Source: Sediminicola sp.
GTDB lineage: Bacteria; Bacteroidota; Bacteroidia; Flavobacteriales; Flavobacteriaceae
Direction: 5' to 3'
Assembly: GCA_024643325.1 (NCBI GenBank)
Contig: JAHEND010000035.1
Location: 62,001 to 126,000, forward strand
Length of the DNA: 64,000 nt
In this document: positions 42,451 to 52,049 of the stretch, piece by piece
Numbering within the stretch: the first letter of the stretch is position 1
Layout: each line of letters opens with the position of its first letter
Translations under genes and position numbers: made by a program
The notes under the pieces: model-generated
What the model was told of the DNA's origin: nothing
What the model saw: the letters and a program-made list of their open reading frames with translations, nothing else
Database searches by the model: none

Positions 42451-42951
42451 TTGAATAAAGATTTAGAACATAAATTCTTAATAGCATTTGAAGCACACCA
42501 AAACATTGTGCACAAAATCTGTACCCTTTATGCGAAGGACCACGACAGTCATCACGATTTGTTTCAGGAAATTAGTATTCAATTGTGGAAAGCCTACCCT
42601 AAGTTTAGGGGTGACTCAAAATTTAGTACGTGGATGTATCGGGTGGCTATTAATACAGCTATTACCCAATACAGAAGGGAAAAGAAAAGAATAGATGTAC
42701 ATGATATTGATCATGTGCTTTTCAAAACAAGTGCTTATGAAGCTTACGATAAGAAAGAAGAAGAGGGGCAGCTACAACTTATGTACGCCGCAATTAAATC
42801 TTTAAACGACATAGATAAAGCACTTATCTTTCTCTATTTAGAAGATAAAAATTACGAAGAAATTTCCGAAACCCTAGGAATCACTGAGGTGAATGCAAGG
42901 GTAAGAATGAATAGAATAAAGAAAAAATTAAAAAAAATATTAAAGCCTTAA
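42451..42951 (+). CDS. ECF-family RNA polymerase sigma factor (second)
   Basis: The 166-residue protein has sigma region 2 (HDLFQEISIQLWKAYPKFRG with STWMYRVAINTAITQYRR, about 33-74) and region 4 (LIFLYLEDKNYEEISETLG, from about 127, ending in a basic helix). The start is TTG at 42451; no TAnnTTTG box lies near it. Its only close partner is the membrane protein that begins one base after it, which makes that protein the probable anti-sigma factor. It is unrelated in context to the sigma gene at 30231. Confidence 0.92.
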   Translation: MNKDLEHKFLIAFEAHQNIVHKICTLYAKDHDSHHDLFQEISIQLWKAYPKFRGDSKFSTWMYRVAINTAITQYRREKKRIDVHDIDHVLFKTSAYEAYDKKEEEGQLQLMYAAIKSLNDIDKALIFLYLEDKNYEEISETLGITEVNARVRMNRIKKKLKKILKP

Positions 42952-42952
42952 T

Positions 42953-43594
42953 ATGAAAGAGTTAGAACTTTTGAAAAAAGATTGGAAGGCTAAGGAAAGT
43001 AGTTTTCCAAAACTCAACCGAGAAGCACTATACGCCCTTATATGGAAGCGATCTTCTTCTATAGTAAAGTGGTTGTATTATATTTCTATTGCTGAATTTG
43101 TTTTTTGGACAACCTTGAGTATTCTTACAAGAAGTGCTGAACAGGAAGAAATTATAGAAAGTATGAGGCTTTCTAACTTTATAACTGTGCTCACTGCTGT
43201 GAATTATTCGGTCTTGGTGTACTTTATTGTGCTCTTTTACAATAATTATAAATTGGTAAGTTACCAGTCCTCAGTGAAAGAATTAATCCAAAGTATTTTA
43301 AAAGTTAAAAAAACTGTGAGCCAATATGTTTGGTTTAATCTCAGTATGCTTGCTGTAGCAACACTTGGAGGGCTCATTGGCAGTATATTATATGGGCCTG
43401 AGTCCGAAACAACTCTTGAAATGTCCCATCAAAGAGAAAACCCTCTTTTATTCTGGGGAATAATAGGACTGGTAGTCCTTGTTGTAATTGCCCTTGCAAT
43501 AGGACTTTTACTATTGTTCTATAGACTACTTTACGGAATACTTTTGAAAAAACTAAAACATAATTATAAAGAGCTCATTAAGCTAGAGAATTAA
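42953..43594 (+). CDS. hypothetical membrane protein, possible anti-sigma partner
   Basis: I do not recognise a family. The 213-residue protein has a charged cytoplasmic N-terminus (ELELLKKDWKAKESSFPKLN), then four hydrophobic segments at about 40-58, 72-92, 121-142 and 160-190, and a short basic C-terminal tail. Starting one base after an ECF sigma gene, it is the natural candidate to hold that sigma factor at the membrane. The N-terminal helix would be the binding part; this is inference from context. It ends facing an acyltransferase gene. Confidence 0.65.
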   Translation: MKELELLKKDWKAKESSFPKLNREALYALIWKRSSSIVKWLYYISIAEFVFWTTLSILTRSAEQEEIIESMRLSNFITVLTAVNYSVLVYFIVLFYNNYKLVSYQSSVKELIQSILKVKKTVSQYVWFNLSMLAVATLGGLIGSILYGPESETTLEMSHQRENPLLFWGIIGLVVLVVIALAIGLLLLFYRLLYGILLKKLKHNYKELIKLEN

Positions 43595-43652
43595 AAACCT
43601 TCTGCTAACAAATAAATGAGTGTCCACTTAAAAATTAGTTTTCCTTAGGATG

Positions 43653-44459
43653 TTAGTGTTTTCTAAAGCGACGTCTCTCATTATCCTGCTCCATTTGAGC
43701 AATCTCTTCAGGCTTAAGTACTTTGAGAAAAGAAGGATGTTGCTCTATAGCAAATTCTAATTTTTCAATGATTTGCTCAATGGACTCATTGTCATAATCA
43801 ATTTCCATGGGAGGCTTAATAACAAAAGATTGCAAGATTCCTTTCTTTTTAACACGTAATCCTTTCTTATCAAAAGAGCGTCTAAAACCATCTATAACAA
43901 CAGGAACTACAACGGGCTTGTACTTTTTAATGATGTGTGCAGTACCTTTTCTAATAGGCTTCCAGGGTGTTGTAGTACCCTGAGGAAAAGTAATCACCCA
44001 ACCGTCATTAAGGGCTTTACCAATATTGGAAATGTCAGACATTTTAACCTGTCTGTTCACATCTTTACCCTCTGCACGCCAAGTTCGCTCTATACTTATA
44101 GATCCCGCATAGGCTAGAATCTTAGCCAACAAGCTCTGTTTCATGGTTTCGGCAGCAGCTACGTAGTAAATATTTAGTTTTGGGTGCCAAATATAACCCA
44201 CGTTTTTAATAGAATCTACACGACCGCTCAAAGATGCGTTAAATACGTGAAACATAGCCACTACATCTGCAAAATAAGTCTGATGATTACTCACAAAAAG
44301 CACGTTTTCTCCCGGTAAATCTTTAATGATTTCTGAACCTTCAATGTCCAAAGTATTAAAACCTTTGTACCGCTGGTGGGTGAGTATTCCCAAATAACGG
44401 ATCAATAATTTTTTTAAAAATAAAATATGACCAAAAGGGTTTCTTTTTATTAGAGGCAT
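43653..44459 (-). CDS. lysophospholipid acyltransferase-family protein
   Basis: The 268-residue protein carries the acyltransferase motif NHQTYFADV (HxxxxD) near residue 77 and FPQGTTTPWKP near 164, followed by VPVVIDGFRRSF. It is probably a 1-acyl-glycerol-3-phosphate acyltransferase or a relative acting on a membrane lipid. It is much longer than the acyltransferase at 11265 and not closely similar. A -7 box at 44529-44536 gives it its own transcript with a leader of about 65 bases. Confidence 0.85.
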   Translation of the reverse strand: MPLIKRNPFGHILFLKKLLIRYLGILTHQRYKGFNTLDIEGSEIIKDLPGENVLFVSNHQTYFADVVAMFHVFNASLSGRVDSIKNVGYIWHPKLNIYYVAAAETMKQSLLAKILAYAGSISIERTWRAEGKDVNRQVKMSDISNIGKALNDGWVITFPQGTTTPWKPIRKGTAHIIKKYKPVVVPVVIDGFRRSFDKKGLRVKKKGILQSFVIKPPMEIDYDNESIEQIIEKLEFAIEQHPSFLKVLKPEEIAQMEQDNERRRFRKH

Positions 44460-44528
44460 AGAATTGGTTTAAATCAGAAAGCATTACAAAACTGTAAGAA
44501 TTACCTTCCAAGACAAGTGGTAAAAATA

Positions 44529-44536
44529 CAAAAATA
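44529..44536 (-). promoter_or_regulatory. -7 promoter element of the acyltransferase gene (TATTTTTG)
   Basis: A perfect TAnnTTTG match on the minus strand directly after the stop codon of the NUDIX gene and 69 bases before the acyltransferase ATG. Confidence 0.45.
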
Positions 44537-44538
44537 AC

Positions 44539-45180
44539 CTATAGGGCGTCATTTAAAATTGTGCGTATTTCACTGAGCATCATAGCTGTCGCTCCCCATA
44601 CCCACTCATCTCCAATCGCAAAACCAGGAACTTTTACTTTAGAAGATTGGGAAAATTGTACGCACTTGCTTGTAACAATGTCTTCTCTCACCAATACGGA
44701 CAAAGGCACTTCTATTATAGAATGCACCTCTGAAGCTTCTAATACAAAAGGTAATTCTTTGTCGTAGAGTGCTATAAAAGGCTGAACTATAAAATTACTC
44801 GGTGGAATATATAACGAACTAAGTGCTCTGACATAGCTGATTTGTGCGGGCAATATCCCAACCTCCTCATAGGCTTCTCTGAGTGCTGTCTCTTTTAAAT
44901 CTAGATCATACGATTCATGTTTTCCTCCAGGTAGCGCAATCTGATGGGCATGAACCCCATTTCCGCCCTGTCTCTTAATCAACAACAAATGGGTTTCCTC
45001 ATTTAGATCAGGATAAAAAGCGGCTAAGACTGCTGCTTTTTTGGGACTTTCACTGAATTTGTCTGGATTATTTAATAATTCTTCGCGTTGCGCCCACATC
45101 ATTTTTAAATGACTTGGCCTACCAGGTAGCGGCTTTTTTTCTATTTTTGAAAGAATGTCTGAGAATTCACTAAATTTCAT
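44539..45180 (-). CDS. CoA pyrophosphatase-type NUDIX hydrolase
   Basis: The 213-residue protein has the NUDIX box GGKHESYDLDLKETALREAY followed by EEVGI (about residues 78-102), with the CoA-type sequence LLLIKRQGG before it. Enzymes of this kind cleave CoA or related nucleotides. The start is the ATG at 45180; a TTG two codons earlier is less likely. Its start overlaps the start of the divergent cyclophilin gene, and its -7 box (45189-45196) is only eight bases upstream, so the message has almost no leader. Confidence 0.9.
   Translation of the reverse strand: MKFSEFSDILSKIEKKPLPGRPSHLKMMWAQREELLNNPDKFSESPKKAAVLAAFYPDLNEETHLLLIKRQGGNGVHAHQIALPGGKHESYDLDLKETALREAYEEVGILPAQISYVRALSSLYIPPSNFIVQPFIALYDKELPFVLEASEVHSIIEVPLSVLVREDIVTSKCVQFSQSSKVKVPGFAIGDEWVWGATAMMLSEIRTILNDAL
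45142..45149 (+). promoter_or_regulatory. -7 promoter element of the cyclophilin gene (TATTTTTG), inside the NUDIX gene
   Basis: A perfect TAnnTTTG match lies 29 bases before the cyclophilin ATG at 45179, inside the first codons of the divergent NUDIX gene. The transcript would begin near 45154, which rules out an in-frame ATG at 45155 as the usual start. Confidence 0.5.
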
Positions 45181-45910
45181 GAGCAATACAAAATTACTAT
45201 TTCAAATTTGTTTGGGCCTAATTATTTTAATGGGAAGTTGTCAATCAGAAAAGAAATCTCAAAATTCCCAGCATAATAAAGTGAATTTAGAGAGCGAAAA
45301 ACAGCCCATAAACGATAGCATTTTCAAAGAGAAGACAGTAGTTGAAAAAAAAGACACTGTCTTTAAACTCAATGAAGACAATGCTATAGACTTTTTTTAT
45401 GAGTATAAACAAAGTCTTACAGAATCCAAGGTGCGATTAGAAACTTCATTTGGCAATATCGTGATAGAGCTCTATGACAATGTGCCTTACCACAAAGCAA
45501 ACTTTATTTTTCTGGCCAAGGAAGGCTACTTTGACAATACTTATTTTCATAGAGTAGTAAAGGGGTTTATTATCCAAGGCGGTAATGCAGATAATAAAAA
45601 AACTGCAGACAAAAGAAGGGCAATTGGTCGTTATTTACTCCCACCAGATACTAGAAAAGGACATTCACACCATCGTGGGGTAATCTCCATGCCGAGTAGT
45701 GAAAATGACAATCCCCACAAATTAGCTTCCCCTTATGAGTTTTTCATTGTAGTGACAGAACCAGGGTCATATCATTTAGACGGAGATTACACTCCCTTTG
45801 GTGAAGTGATTGAGGGTATGGATGTGGTAGATAAAATAAACCAGCAGGAAGTAGAAGCCGGAGATTGGCCAGTGCAAAACATTTATATAAACAAAGCGGT
45901 GGCATTTTAG
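45179..45910 (+). CDS. lipoprotein peptidyl-prolyl cis-trans isomerase (cyclophilin type)
   Basis: The 243-residue protein has a lipoprotein signal peptide with lipobox LMGSC (Cys20), a linker of about 60 residues rich in Lys, Glu and Ser, then a cyclophilin domain (LETSFGNIVIELYDNVPYHK from about 89; YFHRVVKGFIIQGGN near 125; SPYEFFIVV near 188). It should help fold envelope proteins from the periplasmic side of a membrane. The ATG at 45179 is chosen because it yields the proper signal peptide and follows a -7 box; an upstream in-frame ATG at 45155 adds eight polar residues. Confidence 0.92.
   Translation: MSNTKLLFQICLGLIILMGSCQSEKKSQNSQHNKVNLESEKQPINDSIFKEKTVVEKKDTVFKLNEDNAIDFFYEYKQSLTESKVRLETSFGNIVIELYDNVPYHKANFIFLAKEGYFDNTYFHRVVKGFIIQGGNADNKKTADKRRAIGRYLLPPDTRKGHSHHRGVISMPSSENDNPHKLASPYEFFIVVTEPGSYHLDGDYTPFGEVIEGMDVVDKINQQEVEAGDWPVQNIYINKAVAF
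45189..45196 (-). promoter_or_regulatory. -7 promoter element of the NUDIX gene (TAATTTTG), inside the cyclophilin gene
   Basis: A perfect TAnnTTTG match on the minus strand lies eight bases before the NUDIX ATG and within the signal-peptide codons of the cyclophilin gene. The leader would be about 4 bases. Confidence 0.45.
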
Positions 45911-45977
45911 AAAGATACGCCAATAAAGTTTAAACTAAGCCGGGTTATAAGCTTCAAAATTAAATTTATACCTAAAA

Positions 45978-47168
45978 TTATCCTATTACACCAGAACCTA
46001 AGAGTGTGGTTCCTACATACCATGCTACAAATTGTCCTGCAGTAATGGCAGATTGGGCACTTTCAAAACGCACATATATACCTTGATCTGTTGCAAATAA
46101 TGTCGCCTTTTCTAATGCCTGCCTATAGCGTATTCTGGCCATAACTTGCATGTTTTCACCTGGATCCAACTTTAGATCTGGACGCACCCAATGTACTTCA
46201 GAAGCGGTCACAAACAGTGTATTTCTATATAGTCCTGGATGAGATTTACCCTGACCGGTGTATATAACATTTTCATTTACGTCGGTAGCTATCACAAATA
46301 GTGGCTCCTTTGTGCCTCCTACATTTAGTCCTTTACGTTGGCCATTAGTGAAGTAATGAGCTCCTTGGTGCTCCCCTACTTGCTTTCCATCAGTTACTTT
46401 ATAGGTGATTTTCTTTGACGCATACTCTAAGGCTGCTTCTTGATCTTTGAATTCTGGAGGTGCTTTATGGTATTCTGAAAAAGAGGAAGGGATTTCAATA
46501 ATCACCCCTTTTTTAGGTTTTAATTGTTGCTGCAAAAAATCTGGCAATCGAACTTTTCCTATAAAACACAATCCTTGAGAATCCTTTTTACCTGCAGTAA
46601 TAAGTCCAGCTTTGGCAGCAATTTCTCTAACCTCCGGTTTTAATAAGCTCCCTATTGGAAAAAGAGTTTTAGACAATTGTTCCTGAGACAGTTGACACAA
46701 AAAATACGATTGATCCTTATTGGAATCTACACCAGCCTCTAAGTTGTATACCTCTTCCCCACTGTCCAAAGTCTGTATAGTTTTTTGGCAGTAATGCCCT
46801 GTAGCAACATAATCTGCACCAAGATCTAAAGCGATCTTCATGAATACGTCAAACTTAATCTCCCTGTTGCAAAGTACGTCTGGATTAGGGGTTCTCCCCA
46901 TCTCGTACTCATGGAACATATAATCTACTATTTTTTCCTTATACTGTTCACTCAGATCTACCGTTTGAAAAGGAATTCCCAATTTTTCTGCGACAATCAG
47001 GGCGTCATTGCTGTCTTCTAACCAGGGACATTCGTTGGAAATAGTCACAGAGTCGTCATGCCAGTTCTTCATAAACAAGCCAATAACCTCATAACCCTGC
47101 GCTTTGAGTAAGTAAGCGGTTACACTAGAATCTACTCCTCCTGAGAGGCCTACAACAACTTTTTTCAT
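45978..47168 (-). CDS. mnmA: tRNA-specific 2-thiouridylase MnmA
   Basis: MnmA puts sulfur on U34 of tRNAs for Lys, Glu and Gln. The 396-residue enzyme has the PP-loop [15 protein letters not shown] at residue 8, the catalytic Cys in [14 protein letters not shown] near 107, the second Cys in [11 protein letters not shown] near 204, and [10 protein letters not shown] near 281. It lies downstream of yidC on the same strand, with a perfect AT-rich inverted repeat in the 93-base gap (47234-47260). Confidence 0.96.
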   Translation of the reverse strand: MKKVVVGLSGGVDSSVTAYLLKAQGYEVIGLFMKNWHDDSVTISNECPWLEDSNDALIVAEKLGIPFQTVDLSEQYKEKIVDYMFHEYEMGRTPNPDVLCNREIKFDVFMKIALDLGADYVATGHYCQKTIQTLDSGEEVYNLEAGVDSNKDQSYFLCQLSQEQLSKTLFPIGSLLKPEVREIAAKAGLITAGKKDSQGLCFIGKVRLPDFLQQQLKPKKGVIIEIPSSFSEYHKAPPEFKDQEAALEYASKKITYKVTDGKQVGEHQGAHYFTNGQRKGLNVGGTKEPLFVIATDVNENVIYTGQGKSHPGLYRNTLFVTASEVHWVRPDLKLDPGENMQVMARIRYRQALEKATLFATDQGIYVRFESAQSAITAGQFVAWYVGTTLLGSGVIG

Positions 47169-47233
47169 GATTGAACTCTATTCAAAATGCAGTAAACGTT
47201 GGTCCAAATTCTACACTTTATATACAGTAATTT

Positions 47234-47260
47234 GTATTAATTATTTAAAAAAATTAATAC
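47234..47260. repeat. perfect 9-bp AT-rich inverted repeat between yidC and mnmA
   Basis: GTATTAATT (47234-47242) and AATTAATAC (47252-47260) are exact inverted repeats around a 9-base spacer and abut the yidC stop codon. It could act as a weak 3' hairpin for yidC mRNA or as an operator for mnmA. The low GC content makes it a poor terminator. Confidence 0.4.
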
Positions 47261-47261
47261 T

Positions 47262-49124
47262 TTATCGCTGCTTTTTTTGTGCTTCTGCTTGCTCCATAAT
47301 CTCTCTCATTTTAGCTTGAAATTTCCCTTCTTTCTTTGGCTTTTCCTTGTTTGCCTGTATACGGGCGTGAATTTTGTCGTCGTCTAGAATGAAATTCTTT
47401 ATAGCCAACATGATAAAGATGGTAATTAGGTTGGAAACGAAATAATACAAACTTAATCCAGAGGCGTAACTGTTAAAGAATATAAGCATCATCACGGGAG
47501 ATAAATACAAGATAAACTTCATATTTGGCATTCCAGGTTGCGTAGGCATATTTTGCCCTGTTGTCATCATCATATAAAAGAATATGGCTACCGAGGCTAA
47601 AATGGGAAATAAGCTCACATGATCCCCATAAAAAGGAATGCTAAATGGCAATTCCAATATAGTATCATAGGAAGATAAATCGTCTGCCCATAGGAAAGAC
47701 TTTTGTCTTAATGCAAATGAGGTGGGAAAAAACATAAATAGTGCATAGAAAATAGGCATTTGAATTAAAGCAGGTACACAACCACTCATGGGATTTACCC
47801 CAGCCTTATTATAGAGCTTCATAGTTTCCTGCTGTTTTTTCATAGCATTGTCTTTGAACTTTTCATTGATCTCAGTGATTTCTGGTTTTAACACCTTCAT
47901 CTTAGCCTGAGATAAATAAGACTTATAAGTTACTGGAGACATGAGCAAACGCACCAAAATGGTCATGACAATAATGGCAATTCCATAAGGTAAATAACTA
48001 CTTAAAAAAGTATAGGTTGGTGTAAACACATATCGATTAATCCATCCAAAGATTCCCCAGCCAAAAGGAATAGAATCTTCTAAGCCAAGTGTGGGAAATT
48101 TTGCCAACTCTTTAACGTCTGTTGGGCCTAAATAAACATTCATATCGTAGTCCAACACCCCACCAACTAATTGCAATGGTGCCTTAGTCTCATATATTTT
48201 AGTATAACCAATGGTTTTAGATTCTTCCTTAATAAGGTTTGTACTGTTAAAACTAGCCTTCTCCAATGCAGGAGAAAAAGCCATGATAGTACTGAAGAAG
48301 TGTTGTCTGTAAGACACCCACTCCACCGCTTGTTCGGTAGCGTCGTCATCTGAACTGTCAGAAAGCTTATCTAGTTTGTCTTCTTCAAATTTATAGTTCA
48401 AACGCGTATATCTATTCTCGTATTGAACACTCTTTGAGTGCCTAATTGTTTTTAAATCCCACTGTAATTGCGGGTCTTGGGTAGGATTAAAAAAGCCTGA
48501 AAGACCTACAGATTTAACTTTAAAATCTAGCATATAGTTGTTTTCAGGAAGGCTGTATTCGAAAAGCAGGTATTCTGTATCAGATATTTTTGCCTTCATA
48601 GACAACACCTCTACCTGATCTTTAGTAATAGTCAAAGGCTCAAAATACAAGTCTTTGGTCTGAATGATTCTGTTGTCTTGGGTGGTAAAGCTAATATTAA
48701 ATGTAGCATTACCGTCCTTTATTAAATAAACTGGCACAGAGTCGTAAGTATTGTATTTCTTATTTTGAGCCAAAACCAATTGCCCACCTTTATGAGATAT
48801 TTCTACTCTTAAAACGTCATTCTCTAATAAAGTATTTCCAGGGACGATTGGCGTAAAAGAAAAGGCCCCCATAGAAGATTTATAAGCGGCCACTGCAGTA
48901 CTGTCTGCAGGGTTAATATCCTGAATGGATTGGGCTGCTTGGGTGTAATCTGCTTCTTGTGAAGTAGGAGAATTTTCTTGAATTGCAGCTGCTTCTCTCT
49001 CTGCTTGTTGTTTTGCGGCAAGCTCCTCCGGAGTAGGCTGATTGATGTAAAACATGTAAATCAGTATTACAAAAATAAGTCCAAAACCTATTAGGGAGTT
49101 TACGTCTAACTTCTTCTCTTCCAT
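47262..49124 (-). CDS. yidC: membrane protein insertase YidC
   Basis: YidC inserts and folds inner-membrane proteins alone or with SecYEG. The 620-residue protein has an N-terminal transmembrane helix (about 13-26), a large periplasmic domain (about 60-350), and the conserved C-terminal five-helix insertase core from about 365 (VRLLMSPVTYKSYLSQAKMK, then MSGCVPALIQMPIFYALFMF). The basic C-terminal tail (KKEGKFQAKMREIMEQAEAQ) is typical. It follows pyrG, a conserved pairing in Flavobacteriia. Confidence 0.96.
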   Translation of the reverse strand: MEEKKLDVNSLIGFGLIFVILIYMFYINQPTPEELAAKQQAEREAAAIQENSPTSQEADYTQAAQSIQDINPADSTAVAAYKSSMGAFSFTPIVPGNTLLENDVLRVEISHKGGQLVLAQNKKYNTYDSVPVYLIKDGNATFNISFTTQDNRIIQTKDLYFEPLTITKDQVEVLSMKAKISDTEYLLFEYSLPENNYMLDFKVKSVGLSGFFNPTQDPQLQWDLKTIRHSKSVQYENRYTRLNYKFEEDKLDKLSDSSDDDATEQAVEWVSYRQHFFSTIMAFSPALEKASFNSTNLIKEESKTIGYTKIYETKAPLQLVGGVLDYDMNVYLGPTDVKELAKFPTLGLEDSIPFGWGIFGWINRYVFTPTYTFLSSYLPYGIAIIVMTILVRLLMSPVTYKSYLSQAKMKVLKPEITEINEKFKDNAMKKQQETMKLYNKAGVNPMSGCVPALIQMPIFYALFMFFPTSFALRQKSFLWADDLSSYDTILELPFSIPFYGDHVSLFPILASVAIFFYMMMTTGQNMPTQPGMPNMKFILYLSPVMMLIFFNSYASGLSLYYFVSNLITIFIMLAIKNFILDDDKIHARIQANKEKPKKEGKFQAKMREIMEQAEAQKKQR

Positions 49125-49192
49125 AAATATATTATATGTCGTGTCTGTTTAAAAGACAGGGGGTAAATTTACTATTATTTTTTTATCCTCAA

Positions 49193-50869
<1,677 letters not shown>

Positions 50870-51103
50870 TTATTTAGGAAATTCTTTGCGAATCCTGCGA
50901 ATCATATCTTCCAAGCCATTTTCTTTAATTTCCATTGTTGCCGCAAGCAAAGCTCCAAGCTTCCCTGTAGGAAATCCCTTTTGTCTAAACCAGACCAAAT
51001 AGTATTCTGGAAGCTCCGTGAGATAACGGTCTTGATACTTCCCAAAGGGCATTCTGTAATGGGCTAATTCCAGTAAAGCTTCTTTTTGTGGGTCCTGATG
51101 CAT
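50870..51103 (-). CDS. DUF3820 family protein
   Basis: The 77-residue protein matches the DUF3820 pattern: YRMPFGKYQDRYLTELPEYYLVWF followed by a basic C-terminal helix. Members are small, of unknown biochemical role, some annotated as quorum-sensing-regulated virulence factors without strong proof. The FGKY/LPxxYLxW motif is related to that seen near exonucleases of the DnaQ type. It lies 60 bases upstream of pyrG on the same strand and is divergent from the TIM-barrel gene. Confidence 0.85.
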   Translation of the reverse strand: MHQDPQKEALLELAHYRMPFGKYQDRYLTELPEYYLVWFRQKGFPTGKLGALLAATMEIKENGLEDMIRRIRKEFPK

Positions 51104-51151
51104 GGTGTAAATAAAATGATTTATATTTAGCTAACCAACTAAAATGACAAC

Positions 51152-52030
51152 ATGAAGAGAAGAAAATTTTTAAATACTGCGGCTCTATCAGCTGCTACTT
51201 TAGCGGCTTTTCCGCTTCATGGAAAAGAAATAGACCCATCTGACAAAACAACCCCACTAAAAAACAACATAAATCACGCGGTCTGCCATTGGTGTTATTC
51301 AGATATTCCACTAGAAGATTTTCTCATTGCCATAAAAAAAATAGGAGTTAAAGGGGTAGATCTTATGGGACCCAAGGAATGGCCGCTACTTAAAAAATAC
51401 GGTATTCACAGCAGTATGTGTAATGGGGCAGAAATTTCTCTGACGAAAGGCTGGAATGACCCAAAATATCATGAAGTACTGATTCGAAATTATAGGGAAA
51501 TGATTCCTAAGGTATCGGCCGCAGGCTATACCAACCTCATCTGCTTTAGCGGCAATAGGGAGGGTAAATCAGATTCTGAAGGACTGGCCAACTGCATTGC
51601 TGGTCTAAAACAAGTTATACCTCTGGCTGAGGCGCATGGTGTGGTGTTGCAAATGGAACTTTTTAACCAACAAAACCATCCTGATTACATGTGTGATAGT
51701 ACTGCCTGGGGAGTGGCACTTTGTAAAGGTCTAGGTTCTGATCATTTTAAATTACTCTATGACATTTACCATATGCAAGTTCAGGAGGGCGATATTATAA
51801 AAACCATTAGGGACCACCACCAATATTTAGGTCATTACCATACGGCTGGTGTTCCAGGTAGAAATGAAATAGATGAACGCCAAGAATTGTATTATCCTGC
51901 TATTATGAAGGCTATTCTAGCAACAGGATACAAGGGATATGTGGCACAAGAGTTTATTCCTAAAGACACCGACAAACTCGCTTCATTAAAAAAAGCCATT
52001 AAAATTTGTGATGTGTCTTTAGGTACTTAA
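51152..52030 (+). CDS. Tat-exported sugar phosphate isomerase/epimerase-like TIM-barrel protein
   Basis: The 292-residue protein starts with a twin-arginine signal (MKRRKFLNTAALSAATLAAF) and continues as an AP-endonuclease-family-2/xylose isomerase-like TIM barrel, with metal-site segments QMELFNQQNHPDYM near 170, KLLYDIYHMQVQEGD near 199, HYHTAGVPGRNE near 228 and VAQEFIPKD near 268. It most resembles hydroxypyruvate isomerase-type proteins; the true substrate is unknown. Tat export suggests it folds with its metal in the cytoplasm before secretion. Confidence 0.85.
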   Translation: MKRRKFLNTAALSAATLAAFPLHGKEIDPSDKTTPLKNNINHAVCHWCYSDIPLEDFLIAIKKIGVKGVDLMGPKEWPLLKKYGIHSSMCNGAEISLTKGWNDPKYHEVLIRNYREMIPKVSAAGYTNLICFSGNREGKSDSEGLANCIAGLKQVIPLAEAHGVVLQMELFNQQNHPDYMCDSTAWGVALCKGLGSDHFKLLYDIYHMQVQEGDIIKTIRDHHQYLGHYHTAGVPGRNEIDERQELYYPAIMKAILATGYKGYVAQEFIPKDTDKLASLKKAIKICDVSLGT

Positions 52031-52049
52031 TGCCTTATTTTTTAAAGTG

